From: an uncultured Acetatifactor sp.
Lineage (GTDB): Bacteria > Bacillota > Clostridia > Lachnospirales > Lachnospiraceae
Assembly (NCBI GenBank): GCA_910587755.1
Contig: CAJUNZ010000009.1
Coordinates: 1-51,377 of the forward strand
Direction: 5' to 3'
Length of the DNA: 51,377 nt
Part shown: positions 33,255 through 42,155 of the stretch, one piece after another
How the letters are laid out: each line of letters starts with the position of its first letter
Position numbering within the stretch: the stretch's first letter is position 1
Position numbers and translations under genes: made by a program
Notes under the pieces: model-generated
Database searches by the model: none
The model's input: the letters and a program-made list of their open reading frames with translations, nothing else
Told to the model about the DNA's origin: nothing

Positions 33255-34154
33255 TCAGGGACCGGGAAACCCCAGCGTCCCCCACACCACCCTGTCATGG
33301 CCCGAATAATCTTTTTTCGTCCGTATCTCCTGAAAACCCGCCTGCTCCATAAGCCTGCCGACCGCTTCCGCCTGGTCATACCCGATCTCCAGAAACAGCT
33401 TTCCCCCGGCATTCAAATATTCCCCGCTGCCCTCCAGAATCCTGCGGTAAAAGACCAGTCCGTCCTGCCCGCCGTCCAGGGCCAGCCTGGGTTCATGTTC
33501 CCTCACCTCCGGCATAAGCGTCTCTATGATGACACTGGGAATATAAGGGGGATTGGATACAATGATATCAAATTTTCCCTCCGCCGCCTCAAAGAGATCC
33601 CCCTGACGGAAATCATACCGCCTCCCGGGGCCGTCCGCCCCTGCAGTATTTTCCTCTTGGGACAACCCATGTTCCCCGCCCAACAGCCTGAAAGCATTCT
33701 CTGCTGCTGTTTTCAGAGCCTCTGTGGATATATCCACCCCAAGGCCCTCACAGTCGTTGGAATAGTGCAGGAGGCTGATCAGGATACAGCCTGACCCGGT
33801 ACACAGATCCAGAATCCTCATGCCGTCGAAGAGCTCCCTCAGCACCTCTTCCACCAGGATCTCCGTGTCCTGCCGGGGAATCAGCACCTTTTCATTCACG
33901 GAGAATTCCAGCCCCATGAACTCCTGCACCCCTGTCAGCAGCTGCAGAGGAATCCTCTCCTCCCGCCTGGAGAGCAGCGCCTCATAGGCTGCCGCCTGCC
34001 CTGGGTCCACCTCCCTGTCCCCGTGTGCCCGCAGGTCGCTGCGGGTGGTTCCGCATACATGCTCCAGTAAGAGCACGGCATCCATGCCCGCATCCTGAAC
34101 TCCCGCCTGAAAAAGCCTCTCCTTGCCCAGGCAGAACAATTCTCCGTAAGTCAT
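33255..34154 (-). CDS. prmC: Release factor glutamine N5-methyltransferase
   Basis: The 299-residue protein has an N-terminal helical domain that docks RF1, then a Rossmann methyltransferase domain with LDLCTGSGCILISLLHY (SAM site), GVDISTEAL and the catalytic SNPPYIPS. It methylates the GGQ glutamine of release factors. It lies 42 bases upstream of prfA in the same direction, the usual pairing. Confidence 0.95.
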   Translation of the reverse strand: MTYGELFCLGKERLFQAGVQDAGMDAVLLLEHVCGTTRSDLRAHGDREVDPGQAAAYEALLSRREERIPLQLLTGVQEFMGLEFSVNEKVLIPRQDTEILVEEVLRELFDGMRILDLCTGSGCILISLLHYSNDCEGLGVDISTEALKTAAENAFRLLGGEHGLSQEENTAGADGPGRRYDFRQGDLFEAAEGKFDIIVSNPPYIPSVIIETLMPEVREHEPRLALDGGQDGLVFYRRILEGSGEYLNAGGKLFLEIGYDQAEAVGRLMEQAGFQEIRTKKDYSGHDRVVWGTLGFPGP

Positions 34155-34180
34155 GTTTACATTTCCCCTTCCACGGCGCC

Positions 34181-35185
34181 TTACAGCGGCTCCTTCTCCC
34201 CAAAATTCTCCCTCAGATACGCCTTCCAGTCAAACACCGCTTCCACTGCGGCAATGGCCACCTCCGCCATGCTCTCGTCCGGCTCCCTGGTGGTCATCCT
34301 CTGGATCGCCATGCCGGGCGCAGAGATCAGCCGCACCAAAAAGAAATCGGACCGCCCTGCCAGACGGATGATCTCATAGGAAATTCCCGCCACCACCGGC
34401 ATCAACAAAATGCGCAGCCCCACTCTGGCCAGAGGATTCTCCACCCGGATAAAAAAGAATAGAATGATGCTCACAAAAAAAACAAAAAAGATGAAGCTGG
34501 TTCCGCACCTTTTGTGCAGTCTGGAGCTGTCCATGACATTTTCCACCGTCAGGGGCTTACCGCTTTCAATGCAGTTGATACATTTATGTTCCGCCCCATG
34601 GTAAGCATAGAGCCTTCGTATATCCTTCATGGCACTGATGCCCCACACATAGAGAATAAAAATCAGAATGCGGACCACGCCTTCCAGAACCGCCAGTAGG
34701 GACTGATTCGGCACAAACCGTCCCAGAAAAGAAGCCAGGTAATAGGGCAGTACCACAAATATGCCCACGGCCATAGCCACGGCCACACAAGTCACCGCCA
34801 CCGTCATAAACTTGTCCTGGCTGCTTCCTCCGTCTGCGTTGGCCTGCCCCTTCTTATTTTGGGCTTCCGTTTCCGCCTCCTGCTCCTTCTGAGCCTGGGC
34901 TTTTGAACCCGTGTCCTCATCCTCCTCATAGAAAGAAGCTGAGTAGTTCAGGCACTTCATCCCCAGTACCATCGAATCTATAAAATTGAAAATACCGCGG
35001 ATAAAAGGCAGCTCTTTGAGACGGCTGCCCGCCAGCATACCCGAAAAGCTGTCACTTTTTACAGTGACCTCCCCTTCCGGCGTCCTCACGGCAACCGCAT
35101 AATTGTCCTTGTTTTTCATCATGATTCCTTCCATCACCGCCTGACCGCCGATGCCGGAATAACGTCCACAGTTTTTCTTCCCCAT
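34181..35185 (-). CDS. DUF1385 family membrane protein
   Basis: The 334-residue protein begins GIGGQAVMEGIMMKN, the family hallmark, and has about four membrane helices (for example TVAVTCVAVAMAVGIFVVLPYYL) and the conserved AYHGAEHKCINCIE and HKRCGTSF segments. An acidic, Gln/Ala-rich loop at about 85-120 is variable. Function is unknown. In Firmicutes it usually lies between rpmE and prmC-prfA, as here. The ATG at 35185 has GGAGGA five bases upstream. Confidence 0.9.
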   Translation of the reverse strand: MGKKNCGRYSGIGGQAVMEGIMMKNKDNYAVAVRTPEGEVTVKSDSFSGMLAGSRLKELPFIRGIFNFIDSMVLGMKCLNYSASFYEEDEDTGSKAQAQKEQEAETEAQNKKGQANADGGSSQDKFMTVAVTCVAVAMAVGIFVVLPYYLASFLGRFVPNQSLLAVLEGVVRILIFILYVWGISAMKDIRRLYAYHGAEHKCINCIESGKPLTVENVMDSSRLHKRCGTSFIFFVFFVSIILFFFIRVENPLARVGLRILLMPVVAGISYEIIRLAGRSDFFLVRLISAPGMAIQRMTTREPDESMAEVAIAAVEAVFDWKAYLRENFGEKEPL

Positions 35186-35275
35186 TGGTTCCTCCCTGCC
35201 GCATCCCGAAACTGCCCCCCCTAAACCAGCAGAAAACCGCCGTATCCTTGGAAAACAGTTCCTAAAAAATTTAGT

Positions 35276-35308
35276 AAAAAAGGTTGAGATATCTGCACCT
35301 CAACCTTT
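35276..35308 (-). terminator. Intrinsic terminator after rpmE
   Basis: Stem AGGTTGAG with CTCAACCT and a 10-base loop, followed on the minus strand by six T residues. It lies just past the rpmE stop, so L31 is largely transcribed separately from DUF1385-prmC-prfA. Confidence 0.85.
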
Positions 35309-35317
35309 CCGCAATTC

Positions 35318-35518
35318 CTATTTAACGCCGTATTTTCTGTTGAACTTCTCAATACGCCCATCGGCCCTGGCCGTCTTCTGCTGGCCGGTATAGAACGAAT
35401 GGCACTTGGAGCAGACTTCCACATGGATCTCAGGCTTGGTGGATCCGGTGGTAAAAGTATTTCCGCAGTTGCAAGTTACGGTCGCCTGATAGTACTGGGG
35501 ATGGATTCCTTCTTTCAT
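35318..35518 (-). CDS. rpmE: Ribosomal protein L31, zinc-binding form
   Basis: The 66-residue L31 starts at ATG 35518 (AGGTGAAAGAG upstream). It contains CNCG and CSKC, the cysteines of the zinc-containing (C+) form, then the conserved CHSFYTGQQK and RIEKFNRKYG. It is placed between rho and DUF1385. Confidence 0.96.
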   Translation of the reverse strand: MKEGIHPQYYQATVTCNCGNTFTTGSTKPEIHVEVCSKCHSFYTGQQKTARADGRIEKFNRKYGVK

Positions 35519-35638
35519 CTCTTTCACCTCTCTATATAACCACACGGCGCCAGCCTGTCCCTCTCCGGCAGCCGCACAGCCAAAGTATTATTTGTCGTTC
35601 TCATCCGCACTGCTTATGGAACCACAAACAGCGTTATT

Positions 35639-35667
35639 ATTGTATCATATGGACACCGAAGCTGCAA
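35639..35667 (-). promoter_or_regulatory. Promoter for rpmE
   Basis: Minus strand: TTGCAG (35662-35667), 17-base spacer, TACAAT (35639-35644). It lies just past the rho stop codon and gives L31 a leader of about 115 nt. Confidence 0.7.
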
Positions 35668-35675
35668 GTCCTATT

Positions 35676-37412
35676 TTAAATAAATTTGTTTCTTTTTACC
35701 ATCTGGACAAACTCCATATTGTTCCTGGTCCTTGAGAACATATCCAGGATTCGGTCTGTGGCCTCATCGGACTTCAATCCGTTCAGCGCCTTGCGCATAA
35801 TGTTGATGGCTTCCAGCTCCTCTGACGACAACAGAAGATCCTCTCTTCTTGTGCCGGACTTTGCCAGATCAATGGCGGGGAATATACGCTTCTCAGAGAG
35901 CTTCCGGTCCAGAATCATCTCCATATTGCCCGTACTCTTAAATTCCTCGTAAATGACGTCATCCATCTTGCTTCCTGTGTCCACCAGGGCCGTGGCCAGA
36001 ATTGTCAGACTGCCGCCCCCGCGCATATTTCTTGCCGCGCCGAAGAATCGCTTGGGCATATGAAGGGCCGCCGGATCAAGACCGCCGGAAAGGGTCCGGC
36101 CGCTGGGAGGAACCACCAGGTTATAGGCCCTGGCAAGGCGGGTAATGCTGTCCAGGAGAATAACCACGTCTTTTTTATGTTCAACCAGACGCTTTGCGCG
36201 CTCGATCACCATCTCAGACACCCTCTTATGGTGGTCAGGCAGCTCGTCAAAAGTGGAGTAGATCACTTCCACATTGTTCCCGCTGATGGCTTCCTTCACA
36301 TCCGTTACTTCCTCAGGGCGCTCGTCAATGAGCAGAATCAGCATGTGCATGTCAGGATTGGTGCGCAGAATGGATTTTGCCACCTCCTTCAGAAGGGTGG
36401 TCTTTCCCGCCTTGGGAGGCGAGACAATCATACCGCGCTGACCCTTGCCGATGGGGCTTACCAGATCCATAACCCTCATGGCCACACTGCAGCCCGGTGT
36501 CTCCAGTTTAATGCGCTCATCCGGAAAAATAGGGGTCATATCCTCAAATGCCCGGCGTTTGGAGGCTTCCTCCAGGGTATAGCCATTGATGGTGCGGATA
36601 AAAAGCAGCGCACTGAACTTTTCCTGCTGTGTTTTGATTCTCTTGTTACCCCGCAGGATATCCCCCGTCTTCAGGCCGAAACGGCGGATCTGGCTGGGCG
36701 CCACATACACATCGTTCTCGCCGGGGAGATAGTTCTCACAGCGGATAAATCCATAACCGTCCGGCATTACCTCCAGGATACCGCTGGCCTCCTCGCCGCT
36801 GTCCAGCTCCTTGGGATATGTCTTCTCGTCGTAAACTTCATTGGTGCGGGGACGGGGCGCAGGGGCAGCCTGGGATGCCTGACCCCCCACTGCTGCCTCC
36901 TCCCTCTTCTCCCCCTCCCCCAGGGGACGCTCTACCTGAACACGATCCCCCTGAGGACGTTCCTGGATACGGTCTCCGGAACGGTCAGCCTGTGCCGGCC
37001 CCTCCGCCCGGTAATTCCCGTCATTCATAACTCCCTGAGGACGCTCTCCCCCAGGGGTGCCCACACCCTGTCTCGGCCTTCTGCCCGTAGAAATCACGCG
37101 TTTAAAAGCAGGTCTGGAATTGTCGGTTCTGGGGGAGGGAGTTTTGACAGTGTCAGATTGATTATTTTCAGATTCAGCACTTTCAGATACAGGATTTTCC
37201 GGGGCTGTTTCCTCCGCCCGGAGGCTGTCGGAAGCCTGCTGTGCTTCCCCGCTCTCGGCGGTGCTTTCCTCCAACTTCTTCAGCCGCTCATCCTCAGCCA
37301 GCATGGCCTCTACAATCTCAGCCTTCTTCATGCCGGACGTGCCTTTCAGCCCACGCACTTTCGCGAGCTCTTTCAACTGTACAAGTGCCAGTGATTCATA
37401 TTTTTCTCTCAT
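35676..37412 (-). CDS. rho: Transcription termination factor Rho
   Basis: The 578-residue RNA helicase has a SAP/Rho-N domain (about 1-45; LVQLKELAKVRGLKG), a long low-complexity linker (about 46-200, rich in Glu, Gln, Arg, Gly, Pro), a cold-shock-like RNA-binding domain (SGILEVMPDGYGFIRCENYLPGE) and the hexameric ATPase with P-loop SPPKAGKTTLLKE, Walker B VVILLDSITRLARAYN and the SGTRREDLL region. The linker makes it about 160 residues longer than E. coli Rho, as in several Gram-positives with insertion domains. The ATG has AGGAGG six bases upstream. Confidence 0.97.
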   Translation of the reverse strand: MREKYESLALVQLKELAKVRGLKGTSGMKKAEIVEAMLAEDERLKKLEESTAESGEAQQASDSLRAEETAPENPVSESAESENNQSDTVKTPSPRTDNSRPAFKRVISTGRRPRQGVGTPGGERPQGVMNDGNYRAEGPAQADRSGDRIQERPQGDRVQVERPLGEGEKREEAAVGGQASQAAPAPRPRTNEVYDEKTYPKELDSGEEASGILEVMPDGYGFIRCENYLPGENDVYVAPSQIRRFGLKTGDILRGNKRIKTQQEKFSALLFIRTINGYTLEEASKRRAFEDMTPIFPDERIKLETPGCSVAMRVMDLVSPIGKGQRGMIVSPPKAGKTTLLKEVAKSILRTNPDMHMLILLIDERPEEVTDVKEAISGNNVEVIYSTFDELPDHHKRVSEMVIERAKRLVEHKKDVVILLDSITRLARAYNLVVPPSGRTLSGGLDPAALHMPKRFFGAARNMRGGGSLTILATALVDTGSKMDDVIYEEFKSTGNMEMILDRKLSEKRIFPAIDLAKSGTRREDLLLSSEELEAINIMRKALNGLKSDEATDRILDMFSRTRNNMEFVQMVKRNKFI

Positions 37413-37494
37413 AAAAATCCTCCTGATTTCGAAAGCATCATAAATTAAAACGGGGGCAACAGCCAGATTCGTAATCGATATGCTTCCTTGACCT

Positions 37495-37552
37495 CATGAT
37501 TGACATATCATGTGATAAATTCCATTATAGTATATTTTTCCCAAAATAGGAA
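37495..37552 (-). promoter_or_regulatory. Promoter and dyad upstream of rho
   Basis: Minus strand: TATAAT (37524-37529), 17-base spacer, weak -35 TTCCTA (37547-37552). Just downstream of the predicted start lies a CATGAT-6-ATCATG inverted repeat (37495-37512), which could be an operator. The rest of the 300-base gap between rho and the malic enzyme gene shows only the opposing promoter. Confidence 0.55.
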
Positions 37553-37644
37553 GCCCTAATTTTCAGGAAATCGCCAATTATAGAATTCTTGGATATTTTA
37601 TCCTTATTTTTGAAGTTCCCTGACATGAAAAAATAATTCCCTAC

Positions 37645-37673
37645 TTGCGAACCTCAGAAAACTATTATATGAT
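37645..37673 (+). promoter_or_regulatory. Promoter for the malic enzyme gene
   Basis: TTGCGA (37645-37650), 17-base spacer, TATGAT (37668-37673), 41 bases before the ATG at 37715. Confidence 0.7.
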
Positions 37674-37714
37674 ACAGATGGTTTTACAATAATTCTTATA
37701 GGCGAGGTACAGCA

Positions 37715-38881
37715 ATGACCAACAATGAAAAATCCCTTATGATGCATGAGCAGTGGAAAGGCAAACTGGAAACTGTCTCCAAAGCTCCCGTGAAGTCACG
37801 TGAAGACCTGTCTATCGCATATACCCCCGGGGTGGCTGAACCCTGCAGGGCCATCGCCCAGGACAGGGAAGCTGCCTACATATACACCATGAAAGCCAAC
37901 ACCGTGGCCGTAGTCTCCGACGGAAGCGCCGTACTGGGCCTGGGCAACATCGGCCCCCACGCCGCCCTCCCCGTCATGGAGGGAAAAGCCGTACTGTTCA
38001 AGGAATTCGGCGGCGTCAACGCAGTGCCCATCTGCCTGGACACGCAGGATGTGGAGGAGATCATCAAAGCCGTCACCTGGCTTGCCCCTGCCTACGGCGG
38101 CATCAACCTGGAAGACATCAGCGCTCCCAGATGCTTTGAGATCGAAGAACGCCTGAAAGCCGCCCTGGACATCCCTGTCTTCCACGACGACCAGCACGGC
38201 ACGGCCATAGTGGTGCTGGCAGGCATCATCAACGCCCTGAAAGTGACGGGAAAGAAAAAGGAGGATTGTCTTGTGGTGGTAAACGGCGCCGGGAGCGCCG
38301 GGGTTGCCATCACAAAACTGCTGCTGACCTACGGTTTCTCCCGCATCACCATGTGCGACAAGTCCGGCATCCTCTCCAAAAATACTCAAGGCCTCAACTG
38401 GATGCAGCAGAAGATGGTCCAAGTCACCAACCTGGAAGGGCGGACAGGCTCTCTGGCCGACGCCATGAAGGGAGCCGACATTTTCGTGGGAGTTTCCGCC
38501 CCGGGCATTGTCACCCCGCAGATGGTGGCCTCCATGAACAAGGATTCCATCCTCTTCGCCATGGCCAATCCGGTGCCGGAGATCATGCCCGATGCCGCCA
38601 GAGCCGCAGGCGCCAGAGTGGTTGGCACAGGGCGCAGTGATTTCCCCAACCAGGTGAACAATGTGCTCGTCTTCCCCGGCATTTTCAAGGGGGCTCTGGA
38701 AGGACGTCTGACCCAGATCACGGACGAGATGAAACTGGCGGCGGCAGAGGCGGTGGCCGGGCTGGTGCCGCCCCAGGAGCGCAGCGAGGAAAATATTCTC
38801 CCTGAAGCCTTCCGCCCGGAAGTGGCCCGGGCGGTGGCGGACGCCGTGAAAGCCTGCGCCGCAGGAAAGGGGAAGGCATGA
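37715..38881 (+). CDS. NAD(P)-dependent malic enzyme
   Basis: The 388-residue short bacterial malic enzyme oxidatively decarboxylates malate to pyruvate. It has the substrate-domain motif SIAYTPGVAEPCRAI, the metal and active-site region DDQHGTAIVVLAG, the nucleotide-binding loop NGAGSAGVAITKLL, and GRSDFPNQVNNVLVFPGIF near the C-terminus. ATG 37715 is preceded by GCGAGG. The stop overlaps the next start (ATGA), coupling it to the DUF4364 gene. Confidence 0.95.
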   Translation: MTNNEKSLMMHEQWKGKLETVSKAPVKSREDLSIAYTPGVAEPCRAIAQDREAAYIYTMKANTVAVVSDGSAVLGLGNIGPHAALPVMEGKAVLFKEFGGVNAVPICLDTQDVEEIIKAVTWLAPAYGGINLEDISAPRCFEIEERLKAALDIPVFHDDQHGTAIVVLAGIINALKVTGKKKEDCLVVVNGAGSAGVAITKLLLTYGFSRITMCDKSGILSKNTQGLNWMQQKMVQVTNLEGRTGSLADAMKGADIFVGVSAPGIVTPQMVASMNKDSILFAMANPVPEIMPDAARAAGARVVGTGRSDFPNQVNNVLVFPGIFKGALEGRLTQITDEMKLAAAEAVAGLVPPQERSEENILPEAFRPEVARAVADAVKACAAGKGKA

Positions 38882-39444
38882 GCGCCTTCCCCCGCGTGCC
38901 CCGGGGCCGGAAAAAGACAGGGGAGCTGCTGGAGGACACCCTGACCCTGTACAAGCTGATCGTGCTCTACATGCTCAGCCGCGTTACCTTCCCCATGACA
39001 AATGCCCAGGTCAGCGACTTTATCCTGGAAAAAGAATACACAGACTATCTCACACTACAGCAAGTCATCAGTGAACTCACTAATGCGAAACTGGTCTCCT
39101 CCAAAACCATCCGCAACCGCACTCAGCTTGCCATCACCCCTGAAGGCAGAGAGACCCTGGACTTTTTTCAAAGCCGTATTCACTACGCCATAAAAGAGGA
39201 AATCAACGCCTATTTTCGGGAAAATGAATTCACCCTCCGGAACGAAGTGGCAGTCCTGGGGGATTATTCTTACCAGGCCTCCCTGGGGGAGTATGAGACC
39301 CATCTGGTAGTCAGGGAAAAGGGTGTCAGCCTGGTGGATGTGAAGATCCCCGTTCCCACAGAAGAGATGGCAGAAAAGATATGCGATAACTGGCAGAAGA
39401 AAAGCCAGCAGATTTATAAATACCTCACGGAACAGCTATTTTGA
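38878..39444 (+). CDS. DUF4364 family protein, winged-helix-like
   Basis: The 188-residue protein has TLYKLIVLYMLSRVTFPMTNAQVSDFIL and LTLQQVISELTNAKLVSSK, the start of the DUF4364 family, whose N-terminus looks like a winged-helix DNA-binding domain. RTQLAITPEGRETLDFF follows. The beta-rich C-terminal half is uncharacterised. Typical family members start near LEDTLTLYKL; here about 20 basic residues precede it. The start shares ATGA with the malic enzyme stop. The 3' end overlaps the rarA end by nine bases, tail to tail. Confidence 0.85.
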   Translation: MSAFPRVPRGRKKTGELLEDTLTLYKLIVLYMLSRVTFPMTNAQVSDFILEKEYTDYLTLQQVISELTNAKLVSSKTIRNRTQLAITPEGRETLDFFQSRIHYAIKEEINAYFRENEFTLRNEVAVLGDYSYQASLGEYETHLVVREKGVSLVDVKIPVPTEEMAEKICDNWQKKSQQIYKYLTEQLF

Positions 39445-40782
39445 GGCCTCTCGCACCTGCTGTTTCAGCCTCTGCATATGCTCCCGGATCCTGGCCTCAT
39501 ACCCGTTGCCGGAGGGCGTATAGAACTCTTTTCCGGTGAGCTCATAGGGCAGATACTGCTGTTCCACATAGTTGCCCGGATAGTCATGGGCGAACTTGTA
39601 ACCCGTCCCCCGTCCCAGCTTTGCCGCCCCCTTGTAGTGGGAATCCTGCAGATGGGACGGTATGGGCAGATTTCCTGTCCTGTCCACAGTCTCCATGGCC
39701 TGAAATACCGCCTGGCAGGCCGCATTGCTTTTAGGGGCACAGGCCACATAGGAAACCGCCTGGGAGAGAATGATCTGGGCCTCGGGCATGCCCACCCGCT
39801 CCACCGCCAGAGAAGCGTTCACCGCCACTGCCAGAGCCTCCGGATCCGCATTGCCCACGTCCTCGGAGGCACAGATCATAATCCGGCGGGCGATAAAAGT
39901 GACGCTCTCCCCCGCCCGGAGCATCCGGGCCAGATAGTACACCGCCGCATCCGGATCCGACCCCCGCATGCTCTTGATAAAGGCGGAAATGGTGTCATAA
40001 TGGCTGTCGCCGGACTTGTCATACCGCACTGCCCTCTTCTGTATACACTCCTGAGCCACATCCAGCGTGATATGAATCCGACCGTCCTCCCCCCTGCCGG
40101 TGGTGAGGATTCCAAGCTCCACGGCGTTGAGGACGTTCCTGGCATCCCCGCCGGAGATATCCGCCAGAAATTCCAGAGCGTCCTCCTCAATCACCGCATT
40201 GTAAATCCCCATGCCCCTGTCACTGTCATAAACCGCCCGTTTGATCAGCTGCCGCACTGCCTCCACAGACAGGGGTTTCAGCTCAAACAGCAGAGAACGG
40301 GACAACAGCGCCCCGTTGACCTCAAAATATGGATTTTCTGTGGTAGCTCCCACCAAAATCAGAGTGCCGTCCTCCACAAAGGGGAGCAGATAATCCTGCT
40401 GCCCCTTGTTAAAACGATGGATCTCGTCAATGAAGAGAATGGTTCTCTTCCCGTACATGCCCTGGTTGTCCCTGGCCTTTCCCACCACCTCCTCCATATC
40501 CTTTTTCCCTGCCACGGTGGCATTGAGCTGGGTGAACCAGGCGTCAGTGGTGTTGGCGATTACCTTGGCCAGGGTGGTCTTGCCCGTGCCGGGAGGCCCG
40601 TAGAAGATCACAGAACTGATCTTATCCGCCTTGATGGCCCGGTAGAGGAGCTTGTCCGGGCCGATAATGTGCTCCTGCCCCACCACTTCCTCCAGGGTTC
40701 TGGGCCGCATTCTGGCAGCCAGGGGCGCTTCCTTCTCCATATTTGTGCTGCGCATATAGTCAAAGATGTTCATTGTGTCCAT
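39436..40782 (-). CDS. rarA: Replication-associated recombination ATPase RarA
   Basis: The 448-residue AAA+ protein of the RarA/MgsA/WRNIP1 family acts at stalled replication forks. It has LAARMRPRTLEEVVGQEHIIG, Walker A GPPGTGKTT, Walker B ILFIDEIHRFNK, sensor GATTENPYFEVN, SGGDARNVLNAVE, and the C-terminal tetramerisation domain with YKFAHDYPGNYVEQQYLP. The start ATG at 40782 shares one base with the stop of the NYN gene (TAATG); ATG 40773 is also possible. It is co-transcribed after the NYN-LOTUS gene. Confidence 0.95.
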   Translation of the reverse strand: MDTMNIFDYMRSTNMEKEAPLAARMRPRTLEEVVGQEHIIGPDKLLYRAIKADKISSVIFYGPPGTGKTTLAKVIANTTDAWFTQLNATVAGKKDMEEVVGKARDNQGMYGKRTILFIDEIHRFNKGQQDYLLPFVEDGTLILVGATTENPYFEVNGALLSRSLLFELKPLSVEAVRQLIKRAVYDSDRGMGIYNAVIEEDALEFLADISGGDARNVLNAVELGILTTGRGEDGRIHITLDVAQECIQKRAVRYDKSGDSHYDTISAFIKSMRGSDPDAAVYYLARMLRAGESVTFIARRIMICASEDVGNADPEALAVAVNASLAVERVGMPEAQIILSQAVSYVACAPKSNAACQAVFQAMETVDRTGNLPIPSHLQDSHYKGAAKLGRGTGYKFAHDYPGNYVEQQYLPYELTGKEFYTPSGNGYEARIREHMQRLKQQVREASK

Positions 40783-41762
40783 TATTTTCCCGCACCGCCC
40801 GGCGTCTGCTTTCTGTTCAAAGTCACTTCGTTCTCATGCACTGTCACCGACTCAAGGCTGCGCAGGAAGCTGGATATCCTGTTATACCCAAACTGCTTAT
40901 AGTCCAGCTGCTTGTACTTTTTGTGCAGCTCGTCGTTCAAACTGGCCAGATTCTCCACCATGCCCCCGTTTTTCTCTATCATGTGGCAGATCTCCTGCTC
41001 CAGCTCCCACTTGGTGAGGGTGGTCTGGCGCTCCACATAGTACTGGTTGTTGATCTTGCGCACGTTAAAGTCCGGCAGCTCCTGTCCAATCATGGTGCTC
41101 AGTTTAAAATAGCCATAGTTTCGCACGTCAAAATCGGTAAACTTTTCATTGAGCCTGTTTCCAAGCTGAGCCAAATCAACCTGCTTTCCGCCGTTCTCAT
41201 TGATCAGAGCCAGAACCACCTGGCGCACATCGGCAATGGATGTGACATTCTGTTCCTCGGCCGTCTTGTCCCCTCCGGCCTTGGAATTCTTCTCCTCTAT
41301 GTTCTGCTCCGTCACCAGGTTCAGGTGGATGAACTTGTTGCAGGCCCTGGTGAGAGCCACTGGTGTCTTGGACTCTCCCATCCCCAGCACAAACATATTC
41401 TCCTCCCGCAGCCGCATGGCGAGCCTTGTAAAATCACTGTCGCTTGTAACCAGACAGAACCCCTGTACCTTGTTCTTGTACAGGATATCCATGGCGTCTA
41501 TGGCCATGGCCATATCCGTGGCATTCTTTCCGGATGTGTAGGAAAATTGCTGCACGGGCATGATGGAATACTCCAGAAGCATTCCTTCCGACCATCCGTT
41601 TGCCTTGGACCAGTTGCCGTAGATACGGCGGTATGTGGACAGGCCGTATTTCTCCAGCTCTTCAAATATTGTCACCACATATTTGGAGCTGATATTATCC
41701 GCATCAATGAGCACTGCAAAAAGCATCCGCTCTTCGGATATGCTTTCTATGACCTCCTCCAT
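40782..41762 (-). CDS. NYN-domain putative RNase with two OST-HTH/LOTUS domains
   Basis: The protein has 326 residues. The N-terminal NYN/PIN-like domain (about 12-150; LIDADNISSKY, KNATDMAMAIDAMD, VTSDSDFTRLAMRL) has the spaced Asp residues that bind metal in this nuclease superfamily. Two OST-HTH/LOTUS-type domains follow (about 174-246 and 252-316; VDLAQLGNRLNEKF...FDVRNYGYFKLSTMI and LASLNDELHKKY...YKQFGYNRISSFL), separated from NYN by a charged linker. The same pairing occurs in eukaryotic MARF1 RNA regulators. It is probably an RNA-binding endonuclease; targets are unknown. ATG 41762 has GGGGAGGTG upstream. Its stop overlaps the rarA start. Confidence 0.88.
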   Translation of the reverse strand: MEEVIESISEERMLFAVLIDADNISSKYVVTIFEELEKYGLSTYRRIYGNWSKANGWSEGMLLEYSIMPVQQFSYTSGKNATDMAMAIDAMDILYKNKVQGFCLVTSDSDFTRLAMRLREENMFVLGMGESKTPVALTRACNKFIHLNLVTEQNIEEKNSKAGGDKTAEEQNVTSIADVRQVVLALINENGGKQVDLAQLGNRLNEKFTDFDVRNYGYFKLSTMIGQELPDFNVRKINNQYYVERQTTLTKWELEQEICHMIEKNGGMVENLASLNDELHKKYKQLDYKQFGYNRISSFLRSLESVTVHENEVTLNRKQTPGGAGK

Positions 41763-41799
41763 CTTACACCTCCCCGTCCGAATATCCGGACTTTTTCCT

Positions 41800-42060
41800 C
41801 TTGACTTTTCTCTATTTCCGCGCCTGTTTGCTCTCAGTTTATGCTTTCGTTCTTAAACTTTTTTCAGTGTTTTTCTCAGGAAACTCTGCGCTTTTTCCAT
41901 GCTTTTTTCCGTGCCTTTTTTGTACCTTTTTTGTACCTTTACCGTATCAATTTTTGTTCTCTTTTTGTGATTTTTCTGTGTTTTCTCCGTTCCAGTTCTT
42001 CACTTTTCCCGTACTTTTTCTCTGCAGCCTTACTATTTTTTGTTTTCTTTTGGCAGGGTA
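41800..42060 (-). other. Strand-skewed A/purine-rich leader upstream of the NYN gene
   Basis: This 393-base stretch without a convincing gene (41763-42155) is extremely T/pyrimidine-rich on the plus strand, and so A/purine-rich in the minus-strand transcript of the NYN gene. It includes a repeated GTACCTTTTTT motif (about 41918-41945). A plus-strand frame over it encodes only a Phe/Leu/Cys-rich artefact. An extended -10 (TGGTAAGAT on the minus strand, 42067-42075) could start a leader of about 300 nt. Confidence 0.5.
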
Positions 42061-42155
42061 CGATTTATCTTACCATATTTTTCATAAAAATAAAAGCGCA
42101 ATTTCACGACCAGATATTGACTGGATGGGTCATTTTATAACGACGTTATGTCTCC

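Noticed and set aside
36060..37394. 444-codon plus-strand frame opposite rho
   Set aside because: Antisense shadow of rho.
39478..40902. 474-codon plus-strand frame opposite rarA
   Set aside because: Antisense shadow; RarA is unambiguous.
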